Positions 53,314 through 61,497 of a stretch of 64,000 bases of DNA are shown here, in pieces (within the stretch, counting starts at the first letter, position 1; every line of letters starts with the position of its first letter). The notes under the pieces are model-generated. The model was not told the DNA's origin and did not search any database. It saw only the letters and a list, made by a program, of their open reading frames with translations. Source of the DNA: Novosphingobium sp. 9U (GTDB lineage Bacteria; Pseudomonadota; Alphaproteobacteria; Sphingomonadales; Sphingomonadaceae); contig NZ_LR732469.1 of NCBI RefSeq assembly GCF_902506425.1, positions 2,651,522 through 2,715,521 of the forward strand. Direction: 5' to 3'. The position numbers and the translations under genes are program-made.

Positions 53314-55497
53314 ATGCTCGAAGCTCGCGAGACGACGACCACGCAAGTGTCGGATGAAGAGGAAACCCCCGTCGCCACCTCTCCGGCGCGTTTCTTCAAT
53401 CGGGAGCTCAGCTGGCTGGCCTTCAACGAGCGCGTGCTGGCCGAGGCGGAGAACCCGCACTACCCGCTGCTGGAGCGTCTGCGCTTCCTGTCGATTTCCG
53501 GCAGCAACCTCGACGAATTCATGACCGTTCGCGTCGCGGGGATCGCCGGGCAGATCCGCCGCTCTATCGACGAGATCTCGATCGATGGGCTTACGCCGAC
53601 CCAGCAGCTAGGCGCCGTGCACGAGCAGATCCTGGCGATTGAGGCCAGCCAGCAGCGGATTTGGGCCGACCTCAAGACCCAACTGGCGGACTGCGGCATC
53701 CGTGTCGTCGGCGAGCAGCACTCGGGCAGCGAAAGCGATCGCTGGCTGAAGAACTATTTTCTCGAACACATCATGCCGGTGATCACACCGCAGGCGATCG
53801 ATCCCGCACACCCCTTCCCGTTCGTCGCCAGCACCGGCATCGGCGTGCTGTTCTCGCTCACGCGGGTGGCGGACAATGCGCCGGTCATGGAGATGATCCT
53901 GGTCCCGCAAGCCCTGCCCCGCTTCGTGCGGGTGCCGGGGCCGGACGCCATCTACATGTCGATCGAGGACCTGATCTGCCGGCATGCCGACGAGATCTTC
54001 CCCGGCTTCAAGCGCAACGGTCACGGTGTCTTTCGCGTCCTGCGCGACAGCGACATCGAGATTGAGGAGGATGCCGAGGATCTGGTGCGCTACTACCGCA
54101 CCGCGATCCAGCGGCGCCGGCGTGGCACGGTCATCGTGCTGCAGTTGCAGGGCAAGTTCGATCCCGCGGCGGAGGAACTGCTGCGCGCGCAGCTGGCGCT
54201 CGACAAGGCACTGATTATCAAGACCGGGGGTATTATCGGCATGGCCGGCCTTTCGGCGCTGGTGGACGAGGATCGGCCCGAGCTGAAATTCGAGCCCTAC
54301 TCGCCTCGCTATCCCGAGCGGATCCTGGAGCACGACGGCGATTGCTTCGCGGCCATCCGCGAGAAGGGGATCGTCATCCAGCACCCCTACGAGAGCTTCG
54401 AGGTGGTGATCGACTTCCTCAAGCAGGCGGCGCGCGATCCCGACGTGATCGCCATCAAGCAGACGCTATATCGCGCCGGCAAGCAATCGGCCGTGGTCAA
54501 TGCGCTGATCGCCGCGGCCGAAGCCGGCAAGTCGGTCACCGCGGTGGTCGAGCTCAAGGCCCGCTTCGACGAAGAGCAGAACCTGCTCTGGGCGAGCCAG
54601 CTGGAGCGCGCCGGAGTCCAGGTGATCTACGGCTTCGTCGACTGGAAGACCCACGCCAAGGTCTCGATGGTAGTGCGCCGCGAGGGCGATGCCTATCGCA
54701 CCTACTGCCACTTCGGCACCGGCAACTACCACCCGATCACCGCGCGCATCTACACCGACTTGTCCTACTTCACCGCGCAGCCGGCGGCCGGGCGCGACGT
54801 TGGCAAGCTGTTCAATTTCATCACTGGGTACATTGAGCCCAAAAAGACCGAGCTGCTGTCGATCTCGCCGATCAGCCTGCGCTCGACGCTCTACGAGTGC
54901 ATCGATGCCGAGATCGCCAATGCGCAGAAAGGCTGCCCGGCGGCGATTTGGGCCAAGCTCAACTCGCTGACCGACCCCGGCCTGATCGACCGGCTCTACG
55001 CCGCGAGCCAGGCCGGCGTCGACATCGTGCTGGTGATCCGCGGCATCTGCTGCCTGCGCCCCGGGATCGTCGGACTCTCGGAGCACATCACCGTCAAGTC
55101 AATCATCGGCCGGTTCCTGGAGCATGCCCGCATCTGGGCTTTCGGCAACGGTGCCGAGTTGCCCAGCCGCAAGGCCAAGGTTTTCATCACCTCGGCCGAT
55201 GGCATGAGCCGCAACCTCGACCGCCGGGTCGAGCTGCTGCTGCCGATCCGCAACAAGACCGTGCACGACCAGGTTCTCGGCCAGGTCATGCTGGCGAACC
55301 TGCTGGATACCGAACAAAGCTGGCTGCTGGAGAGCGACGGCAGCTATCACCGGGTTGAACTGGCGGAGGAGAAGAGCGAGAAGCCGTTCAACCTGCACCG
55401 CTACTTCATGACCAACCCGTCGCTTTCCGGGCGCGGCGCCTCACTGACCAGTGGACGAAAGGTGCCCAAGCTGTCGCTACGCCGCGGCAACATATGA
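53314..55497 (+). CDS. ppk: Polyphosphate kinase 1
   Basis: The 727-residue protein has the PPK1 layout: N-terminal FFNRELSWLAFNERVLAEAE with LRFLSISGSNLDEFMTVRVA, then TLYRAGKQSAVVNALIAAAE, and the catalytic phospho-His region CHFGTGNYHPITARIYTDLS. A second His-containing stretch lies near the C-terminus. PPK1 makes long polyphosphate from ATP reversibly. It is the first gene of a ppk-ppx pair, 62 bp before ppx. An upstream region of 200 bp separates it from the divergent cluster gene 1. Confidence 0.97.
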   Translation: MLEARETTTTQVSDEEETPVATSPARFFNRELSWLAFNERVLAEAENPHYPLLERLRFLSISGSNLDEFMTVRVAGIAGQIRRSIDEISIDGLTPTQQLGAVHEQILAIEASQQRIWADLKTQLADCGIRVVGEQHSGSESDRWLKNYFLEHIMPVITPQAIDPAHPFPFVASTGIGVLFSLTRVADNAPVMEMILVPQALPRFVRVPGPDAIYMSIEDLICRHADEIFPGFKRNGHGVFRVLRDSDIEIEEDAEDLVRYYRTAIQRRRRGTVIVLQLQGKFDPAAEELLRAQLALDKALIIKTGGIIGMAGLSALVDEDRPELKFEPYSPRYPERILEHDGDCFAAIREKGIVIQHPYESFEVVIDFLKQAARDPDVIAIKQTLYRAGKQSAVVNALIAAAEAGKSVTAVVELKARFDEEQNLLWASQLERAGVQVIYGFVDWKTHAKVSMVVRREGDAYRTYCHFGTGNYHPITARIYTDLSYFTAQPAAGRDVGKLFNFITGYIEPKKTELLSISPISLRSTLYECIDAEIANAQKGCPAAIWAKLNSLTDPGLIDRLYAASQAGVDIVLVIRGICCLRPGIVGLSEHITVKSIIGRFLEHARIWAFGNGAELPSRKAKVFITSADGMSRNLDRRVELLLPIRNKTVHDQVLGQVMLANLLDTEQSWLLESDGSYHRVELAEEKSEKPFNLHRYFMTNPSLSGRGASLTSGRKVPKLSLRRGNI

Positions 55498-55559
55498 TAG
55501 CGGGCGTGGCATGAGAGCAGTCCGGGGGAACCGGACCTGACGGGAAGCGCTAGACAACC

Positions 55560-57053
55560 ATGATCGGCAATGGCCCACAGGGCAGCCCCCTGGGCGAATA
55601 CGTGGGCGGCAAGCGCGCCATCATCGACATCGGCTCGAACACGGTCCGGCTCGTCGTCTACAACGGGCCGCCGCGTGCGCCGGTGGTGATCCTGAACGAG
55701 AAGGTCAGCGCCAAGCTCGGCAAGGACCTGAGCAAGAATGGCCTGTTGTCGGCCAAGTCGATGCACACCGCGCTTGCCGCACTCGCGCGGTTCGCTGCCA
55801 TGCTCGAGCTGCTGGGCATCGACGACGTCGATTGCGTCGCCACCGCTGCCAGCCGTGATGCGCAGAACGGGCCGGAGTTCCTGGCTTCGGTGCGCCGGCT
55901 CGGCCTCTCGCCACGGCTGCTGACGGGCGAGGAGGAGGCGCGGGCGAGCGCTTCGGGCGTCATGGCCGCCTTCCCGGGCGCGAGGGGCATTGTCGGGGAC
56001 CTGGGCGGCGGCAGCCTGGAACTCGTCGCCATCGATGGCGAGACCTGCAAGGGCGGCATAACCCTGCCCTTCGGCACCTTGCGTCTGCCCGACTTGCGTG
56101 CGGGTGGTCCCGTCCGGTTCGCAAGCGCGGTGCGCGACGGTCTGGCGCGCGCTGATTTCTCCTCCGCCGCGGGCCAGCCGCTCTACATCGTGGGCGGTTC
56201 GTGGCGAGCCTTGGCGCTTCAGGCGATGCACGACATCGATTGGCCGCTCGACGATCCGCACGACTTCGAACTCGCGCCCGACGTGGCGCTGCGGATGTGC
56301 CGCCAGCTGGAGAAGAGCAAGCCCGAGAAGGCCGACCCGCGCATCTCCAGCTCCCGCCTCGCCAGCCTGCCGGACGCTGCCGCCCTGCTGGGGCAATTGG
56401 TCGAGCGGCTCTCGCCATCGCGCATTGTGTTCTCCTCGTGGGGCCTGCGCGAAGGGCTGGTGTTCGCTCGGCTCGACGCTGCCACCCGCGCGCAGGACCC
56501 CATGCTGGCCGGCGTCGAGGGTTTCGCCCGCTCCGCTTCGGTCGATCCGCAGCATGCCGCCGCCGTGGCGCGCTGGACCGCGGCAATGTGCGACCAGGAC
56601 CCGCAGGATACAAACCTGCGCCTCGCCTCGACCATGCTGGCGCTCGCCGCGATGCGTACCGAACCCAACTTGCGCGCGCAGGAGGCGATGTCCTGGGCGC
56701 TGCGTAAGCGGTGGGTCGGCATCAACGCCCGAGGCCGCGCAATGATGGCGATGTGCGTTTTCGCCAACTCCGGCCTGACCGAAGTGCCCGCCACCTTCGC
56801 CCGCCTCGCCTCGCCCGAGGACTTGCGCGCGGCAGTCGGCTGGGGGCTCGGCGTGCGCCTGTGCCGCCGCCTGACCGGTTGTGCCGACAAGGCGCTCGCG
56901 CTTACTGCGCTACGCCGCGAGGGCGGGGAACTGGTGCTGGCTTTGGAGGAACCGGTGGCGGCGCTCTACACCAACACTGCCGCCAAGGACCTCAAGCACC
57001 TGGCCGAGTGGACCGGCCTGGAGTGCCGCGTGAAGACCAGCGCCGACGCCTGA
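55560..57053 (+). CDS. ppx: Exopolyphosphatase (Ppx/GppA family)
   Basis: The 497-residue protein has the ASKHA-type phosphate-1 motif AIIDIGSNTVRLVVY, GEEEARASASGVMAAFP, the second phosphate motif GIVGDLGGGSLELV and a C-terminal HD-like helical region. It removes phosphate from polyphosphate ends or hydrolyses pppGpp. It follows ppk, so the cell can both make and break polyphosphate from one transcript. A repeat with hairpins lies 29 bp after its stop. Confidence 0.95.
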   Translation: MIGNGPQGSPLGEYVGGKRAIIDIGSNTVRLVVYNGPPRAPVVILNEKVSAKLGKDLSKNGLLSAKSMHTALAALARFAAMLELLGIDDVDCVATAASRDAQNGPEFLASVRRLGLSPRLLTGEEEARASASGVMAAFPGARGIVGDLGGGSLELVAIDGETCKGGITLPFGTLRLPDLRAGGPVRFASAVRDGLARADFSSAAGQPLYIVGGSWRALALQAMHDIDWPLDDPHDFELAPDVALRMCRQLEKSKPEKADPRISSSRLASLPDAAALLGQLVERLSPSRIVFSSWGLREGLVFARLDAATRAQDPMLAGVEGFARSASVDPQHAAAVARWTAAMCDQDPQDTNLRLASTMLALAAMRTEPNLRAQEAMSWALRKRWVGINARGRAMMAMCVFANSGLTEVPATFARLASPEDLRAAVGWGLGVRLCRRLTGCADKALALTALRREGGELVLALEEPVAALYTNTAAKDLKHLAEWTGLECRVKTSADA

Positions 57054-57081
57054 AGATTTCGACAGACGGCGAGGGCCGCTC

Positions 57082-57197
57082 GCTGCTCCTCCTCCCTGGA
57101 GGGAGGAGGTTGGGAGGCGGGTGTACCCACGCCAACGTGGACGCGCTGCCTGGCGGCAGGCGTTCTCGACCCCGGCCCCTCCCCGGAAAGGGGAAGG
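57082..57197. repeat. dispersed intergenic repeat, copy B
   Basis: 72 of the first 77 bases match copy A at 15282-15358 in the same orientation. It lies between the ppx stop and the virB11 stop, in a convergent gap of 194 bp, and ends with a GGCCCCTCCCC/GGGGAAGG-type imperfect inverted repeat. Confidence 0.8.
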
Positions 57198-57247
57198 CAC
57201 AGGTAAGATGATCGCACATAAGACGCTTTCGTCAACGCTTCCGGTGA

Positions 57248-58279
57248 TCAACCCACGAGCGAGCGGCTCTCCGCGATCGTAGCGATGCCGCGCTTGCCGC
57301 CATGGCGATCCAGCTGGACGACGATGTCGATGACGCTGGCGGCATATTCCAGCGTCTCACTGCGCGTCAGGCCGATGCCCGTCTGCATGCTCATCAGCGC
57401 GATCTGCTCAAGCGCACCGCGAGGGCTGTTGGCGTGGACGGTCGAAAACGAACCGGGGTGCCCGGTGTTGATCGCGCGCAGGAAGCTCACCGTCTCGGTG
57501 CCGCGCAATTCGCCCAAGACGATGCGATCGGGGCGCAAGCGCAAGGCGGCCTGCAGCAGGTCGTTGGCCGAGACCTTGGCCTCACCCAGCTCGCCCTTGA
57601 CTGCGATCAGGCCGACACCATTGGCGCCCGGCAGGCGCAGTTCGGCGGTGTCCTCGACCAGCACCACGCGCTCGTGCTCGGGTATCTCGTTCAGCATGGC
57701 GTTCAGGAACGTGGTCTTGCCGGTCGACGTGCCGCCCGAGATCAGGATCGTGCGCCGGCGCCGGATCGCATCGCGAAGGAAGGCGATCGGCTCGGCCAAA
57801 GGATCGGGCGTCGACGCCTCGGGTGCGACCGTGATCGGACCGCGATCGTAGGCGTCGAGCGGCAGTTCGAGCAGGCGGTGGCGACGGATCGCCATCGCCC
57901 AGTTCGCCCGTGTCGCCGGCGGTCCGACCAGCTGGATGCGCGCGCCGCTCTGGCCTGCCAACGCCGGCAAGGTCGCCGAGAGCAGCGGATGCTCGCGGTT
58001 GATGCCCTGGTGGCTGATGCGCGCGACCTGCTCGGCCAGACGCTGGAGCAGCTGGTTGTCCATCGCCGGCAATTCGACGCGCGCCATGCCGCCGGCCTCG
58101 GCATCCTCGACCCAGATCTCGCCGGGTCGATTGACCAGGATCTCGGTCACCGTTTCGCGCTCCAGCCAGGGGCGCAAGGGGGCGAGGTAGGCGTCGAGGT
58201 AGACGCTGCGCGGCGACTCGGGAGCGCTCACAGGCTCCACGCTCGCGCGGCTGCGGAGAGTATGGACATCGGCAACCAT
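57248..58279 (-). CDS. virB11: Type IV secretion ATPase VirB11
   Basis: The 343-residue protein has the VirB11/TrbB layout: an N-terminal PAS-like domain (ETVTEILVNRPGEIWVED) and a RecA-like ATPase domain with Walker A SGGTSTGKTTFLNAML, VVLVEDTAELRLPG, RPDRIVLGELRGTETVSFLR as Asp/His-box and INTGHPGSFSTVHANS. VirB11 hexamers drive substrate translocation and pilus assembly with VirB4. It is the last gene of the operon, 4 bp after virB10, and ends opposite ppx. Confidence 0.95.
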   Translation of the reverse strand: MVADVHTLRSRASVEPVSAPESPRSVYLDAYLAPLRPWLERETVTEILVNRPGEIWVEDAEAGGMARVELPAMDNQLLQRLAEQVARISHQGINREHPLLSATLPALAGQSGARIQLVGPPATRANWAMAIRRHRLLELPLDAYDRGPITVAPEASTPDPLAEPIAFLRDAIRRRRTILISGGTSTGKTTFLNAMLNEIPEHERVVLVEDTAELRLPGANGVGLIAVKGELGEAKVSANDLLQAALRLRPDRIVLGELRGTETVSFLRAINTGHPGSFSTVHANSPRGALEQIALMSMQTGIGLTRSETLEYAASVIDIVVQLDRHGGKRGIATIAESRSLVG

Positions 58280-58283
58280 GGGA

Positions 58284-59381
58284 TCACGCCGTCTTCGAGA
58301 AGTCGAGGTCCTTGGCGGTGAACACCCGGATCGGCTCGCCCTGGCGCACGCGGATCGTCGGGCCGACCTGCCCGCCCTGCTGCACCGCGGTCGAGGCCGC
58401 GGAGCTGCCGCCGCCGACCACCACCGACGAATTGTTGCCGATCAGGCTGGGAATGCCGCCCAGCACCGAGAGCAGCATCGCCGAGCCAAAGCGCTCGAAG
58501 AAGTGGCCGTTGACCTTGCCGGCGAGGCCCGTCTCACCGCCAAAGGCGATCGCGGGCGAGCCGAGGTCGACCGACACGCCGTCCGGACGGATCAGCCTGG
58601 TCCAGATCACGTAGGCGCGCTTCTGCCCGGCCGAGAGCCCGCTCTTGTACTGGCCAATCAGGCGCGAGGAACGCGGGACGAGTACGGTGCGTCCGTCGAA
58701 GCTCTTGACGTCGCTGCTGACGATCGCGCGCACGAAGCCGGGAACGTCGGTGTCGATGGCGGTCTCCAGCACAGCGGGGATCAGGGTGCCCTGCGTCACC
58801 GTCGTCGCCGGATCGAAGCTGCGCTTGGCGGACGCACTGCCGCCGCCCATGGCGCCGAGACGCGAGGCGAAATCGTCGTTCGGATTGCCGCCGGCCTTGA
58901 TGTCGCTCTTGCCGGCGAGGTCGGCGGTCGTGGCGGGAGCGCCGGCGGCGTCGAACACCACCGTCGGGCTTGCCGCTGGGTTGCCTTGCGGCGCCAGGAT
59001 CGTGCCAGGCTGAGCGGACAGCACTGCCTGCGGAGCAGGAGCGGCCAGCGGCGCGACAGGGGCGTTGGGCGAGACGATCGTCGGCGCCTGGACCGGCGTG
59101 ATCGCCGCCTGCGGAACCACCGGCGCGGTGGCGACGGGATTCACCGCCTGCTTGGTCTCGGGATTGCGCGCCGCATCCATCGACCACAGCGTCAGCCCGC
59201 CGAGCAGCGCGACGATTGCGACGCCCGCAGCCAGGCCCAGGCCATCGGCCTTCTTGCGCTGCGTGACGCTCGGCAGGACGTTGCGCGTGGCCAGATCGAT
59301 GATCTGCGCGCCGCCGCTCTCGCGCGGGTCGCTGCTTTGATCGGAGGTGAAGCGCTCACGAAGGGCGGAGTTGGGAGCCAT
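58284..59381 (-). CDS. virB10: Type IV secretion core protein VirB10/TrbI
   Basis: The 365-residue protein has a cytoplasmic N-terminus, one membrane span (GLGLAAGVAIVALLGGLTLW, about residues 48-67), a Pro/Ala-rich periplasmic linker and a C-terminal TrbI domain (GTLIPAVLETAIDTDVPGFV, VPRSSRLIGQYKSG, GGIPSLIGNNSSVVVGG). VirB10 spans both membranes and gates the channel. It starts 2 bp after virB9. Confidence 0.95.
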   Translation of the reverse strand: MAPNSALRERFTSDQSSDPRESGGAQIIDLATRNVLPSVTQRKKADGLGLAAGVAIVALLGGLTLWSMDAARNPETKQAVNPVATAPVVPQAAITPVQAPTIVSPNAPVAPLAAPAPQAVLSAQPGTILAPQGNPAASPTVVFDAAGAPATTADLAGKSDIKAGGNPNDDFASRLGAMGGGSASAKRSFDPATTVTQGTLIPAVLETAIDTDVPGFVRAIVSSDVKSFDGRTVLVPRSSRLIGQYKSGLSAGQKRAYVIWTRLIRPDGVSVDLGSPAIAFGGETGLAGKVNGHFFERFGSAMLLSVLGGIPSLIGNNSSVVVGGGSSAASTAVQQGGQVGPTIRVRQGEPIRVFTAKDLDFSKTA

Positions 59382-59383
59382 GA

Positions 59384-60241
59384 TCAGTTATCCCGGACAG
59401 GCGAGGCGGTGGTGGAGGCAGCGGCGACGACCGAAGCGGGCGCCATGGTGGGAGCGGGTGCAGCGGGCGGCGCGGTGCCGGCGTTCTGGACGGCGGGTGT
59501 CGCCACCGCGGCCGGACGCTGGTTCTCGATCGTGGCCTGCGACTTGCCCGACCGCAGCAGGATCATGCGCGGCACGTCTTCGACGACGATGGTGCGGCCG
59601 CGGACCGAATAGTTGACCGGCCCAACCTCGCCCTTCTCGTTCTGCACGAGGATGGCGGGCACTTCGCTCTTCTCGCCCCACAGCAGGTAGGTGGCATTGC
59701 CGTCGTCGTACATGCGCGAGGGCAGGATCCTGGCATCGCCCTTCGTGCGGAACGCGAAGTTGAGCGCGGCGGGGTCGACTCCCGCTTCGGCCGGTTCGCC
59801 GGTGAGCACGGCCTGCTCGGCCGACGTCAGCGAGGCAAGCGCGGGTCCCGCAGGCGCACCCTTCTTCGGCGCGTCCCTGTAAGTGAAGCGCAGCAGGTAG
59901 ACCGGCTTGGCCTTGGGCGAGGCGACAAGGTCGAAGAAGTAGGTGTGGCGGTCGGTCACCACCGTCATGTTGGTGCGCGCGCCGCCTTCCAAGGGCTTCA
60001 CGAACAGCACGTCGGCACGCTTGTTGGGGGTGATCTGCCAAGCGGCGGAGTCACCCACGGCGACGTTCTCGATCGCCTCGCCTTCGCCAAAGGTGATCGT
60101 CGCCTGGACGCCGGGACGCCCGTCGATGCGAACGACTTCGTTCTCGGCGTACATGTGCTGGATCAGGCGGTCATCGGCGGCAAGCGCCGGCTGAGCCAGA
60201 GCTACCAGACCGGTGGCGGCAAGAAGCAGGCCGCGGATCAT
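59384..60241 (-). CDS. virB9: Type IV secretion core protein VirB9
   Basis: The 285-residue protein has a signal peptide (LLLAATGLVALAQPALAADD), then the VirB9/CagX N-terminal domain (VQATITFGEGEAIENVAVGD, WQITPNKRADVLFVKPL) and a C-terminal domain with NFAFRTKGDARILPSRMYDD and GRTIVVEDVPRMILLRSGK. It forms the outer-membrane ring with VirB7 and VirB10. Its ATG overlaps the virB6 stop (ATGA). The C-terminal tail is Ala/Pro-rich. Confidence 0.93.
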   Translation of the reverse strand: MIRGLLLAATGLVALAQPALAADDRLIQHMYAENEVVRIDGRPGVQATITFGEGEAIENVAVGDSAAWQITPNKRADVLFVKPLEGGARTNMTVVTDRHTYFFDLVASPKAKPVYLLRFTYRDAPKKGAPAGPALASLTSAEQAVLTGEPAEAGVDPAALNFAFRTKGDARILPSRMYDDGNATYLLWGEKSEVPAILVQNEKGEVGPVNYSVRGRTIVVEDVPRMILLRSGKSQATIENQRPAAVATPAVQNAGTAPPAAPAPTMAPASVVAAASTTASPVRDN

Positions 60242-61497
60242 CGTATCATCTCCTTGGCTACACGTCCCGAGTGGACGCGGCCGATATCATTGGAAGCACG
60301 GAAGCGGCTGCCGATGCCCTTGGCACGCGACTGGCTGACGCCGCCCATAGGCTCGAGCCCGCCGCCGCTCACCTGGGTGACGACGGTGCGGCGCTCGCCC
60401 GAGCGGCCGCCCTCGCCTTGGCTGTGCGTGATCTGGACCGGCGCTGCGGCAGCCACGGCCATCGAGGTGCGGCGCGGCGCGCTTTCCATGGCTCCCGCCG
60501 ACGCCGCGCCCTGCATGGCCGGCGAGGCAAGCACCGCAGCTTGCACGGCAGAGCTGGCGGCACGGTCCTGGCGGTCGGACTTGCCGAGGCCGAACACTTG
60601 CCAGCCCGAGACCATCGTGCCGGCCACCTTGAACACCATCGCCATCAGCGCGCAGTGCACCGCGGCGACGAGGAACAGCGCCATCGCCGCGCGCCCATCG
60701 ATGTCGACGAGGTTGCTGGAGAGCGAGCGGACGATCGGCACCAGCAGTTCCAGCGTGATGCTGCCGCCCAGGACCACGAACAGCGGGGTGATCGCGGTCA
60801 GCGCCACACCCCGGATCCACCCGGCGGTCAGGCCCTTGGTGCCGTTGAACAGCGCCATGACGACGAAGATCGGGCCGAGCGCCATCAGCACCGCCAGCGC
60901 GATCCGCGCCGTCAGCAGCACGCCGACGGTGCCGAGTAGCAACAGCAGCCCGCCCATCCACATGACGCTTTCGGGCGTGAACATGCCTTGCGCCGAACCG
61001 CTGGCAGCGGCGGCGACCGCGCCTTGCGCTGCGGCCTGACCACCGGCAGCGGCGGCTTCGCCCTGCCCGTGGCCGGCACTCTCGGCAATGGCGCCGAAGA
61101 CGAGGTCGATGCGGTCGCCGAAGATCTGGGTGGCGGAGCCGCTGGTGCCAGTCAGCACCGACGCGATCCAGTCCGGCCCGCCGACCGCGAGGTTCCACAT
61201 CACGCCCTGGTAGGCGATCCAGCTGGTCGCGAAGGTCAGCACGAGGCCGAGCGTCAGCATCCGCGGCGTCAGCGCCGAGATGCCCAGCGTCGAGCGCCCG
61301 GTCAGCAGCGAGATCGCGAAGAAGGCGATGTAGAGCGTCAGCAAGATGGTGAGCACCGGGCCCATCGCCCCGCCCGCGCCGAACAGGCGACCGAAGGCCA
61401 TCGAGGTCGCTTCACCGGCCAGGCAGTCGACCGCGCGGAGCGCCGGTCCGACGCCCGCCGAGGCGACTTCGGTCAGTTGATCGCAGGCGTTAGCCAT
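60238..61497 (-). CDS. virB6: Type IV secretion inner membrane protein VirB6/TrbL
   Basis: The 419-residue protein has at least six membrane spans in its first 300 residues (TILLTLYIAFFAISLLTGRS, MLTLGLVLTFATSWIAYQGV, ALFLVAAVHCALMAMVFKVA) and a hydrophilic C-terminal tail of 100 residues, the VirB6 pattern. It forms the inner-membrane part of the translocation channel. Its ATG overlaps the virB4 stop by one base (TGATG). Confidence 0.9.
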   Translation of the reverse strand: MANACDQLTEVASAGVGPALRAVDCLAGEATSMAFGRLFGAGGAMGPVLTILLTLYIAFFAISLLTGRSTLGISALTPRMLTLGLVLTFATSWIAYQGVMWNLAVGGPDWIASVLTGTSGSATQIFGDRIDLVFGAIAESAGHGQGEAAAAGGQAAAQGAVAAAASGSAQGMFTPESVMWMGGLLLLLGTVGVLLTARIALAVLMALGPIFVVMALFNGTKGLTAGWIRGVALTAITPLFVVLGGSITLELLVPIVRSLSSNLVDIDGRAAMALFLVAAVHCALMAMVFKVAGTMVSGWQVFGLGKSDRQDRAASSAVQAAVLASPAMQGAASAGAMESAPRRTSMAVAAAAPVQITHSQGEGGRSGERRTVVTQVSGGGLEPMGGVSQSRAKGIGSRFRASNDIGRVHSGRVAKEMIR

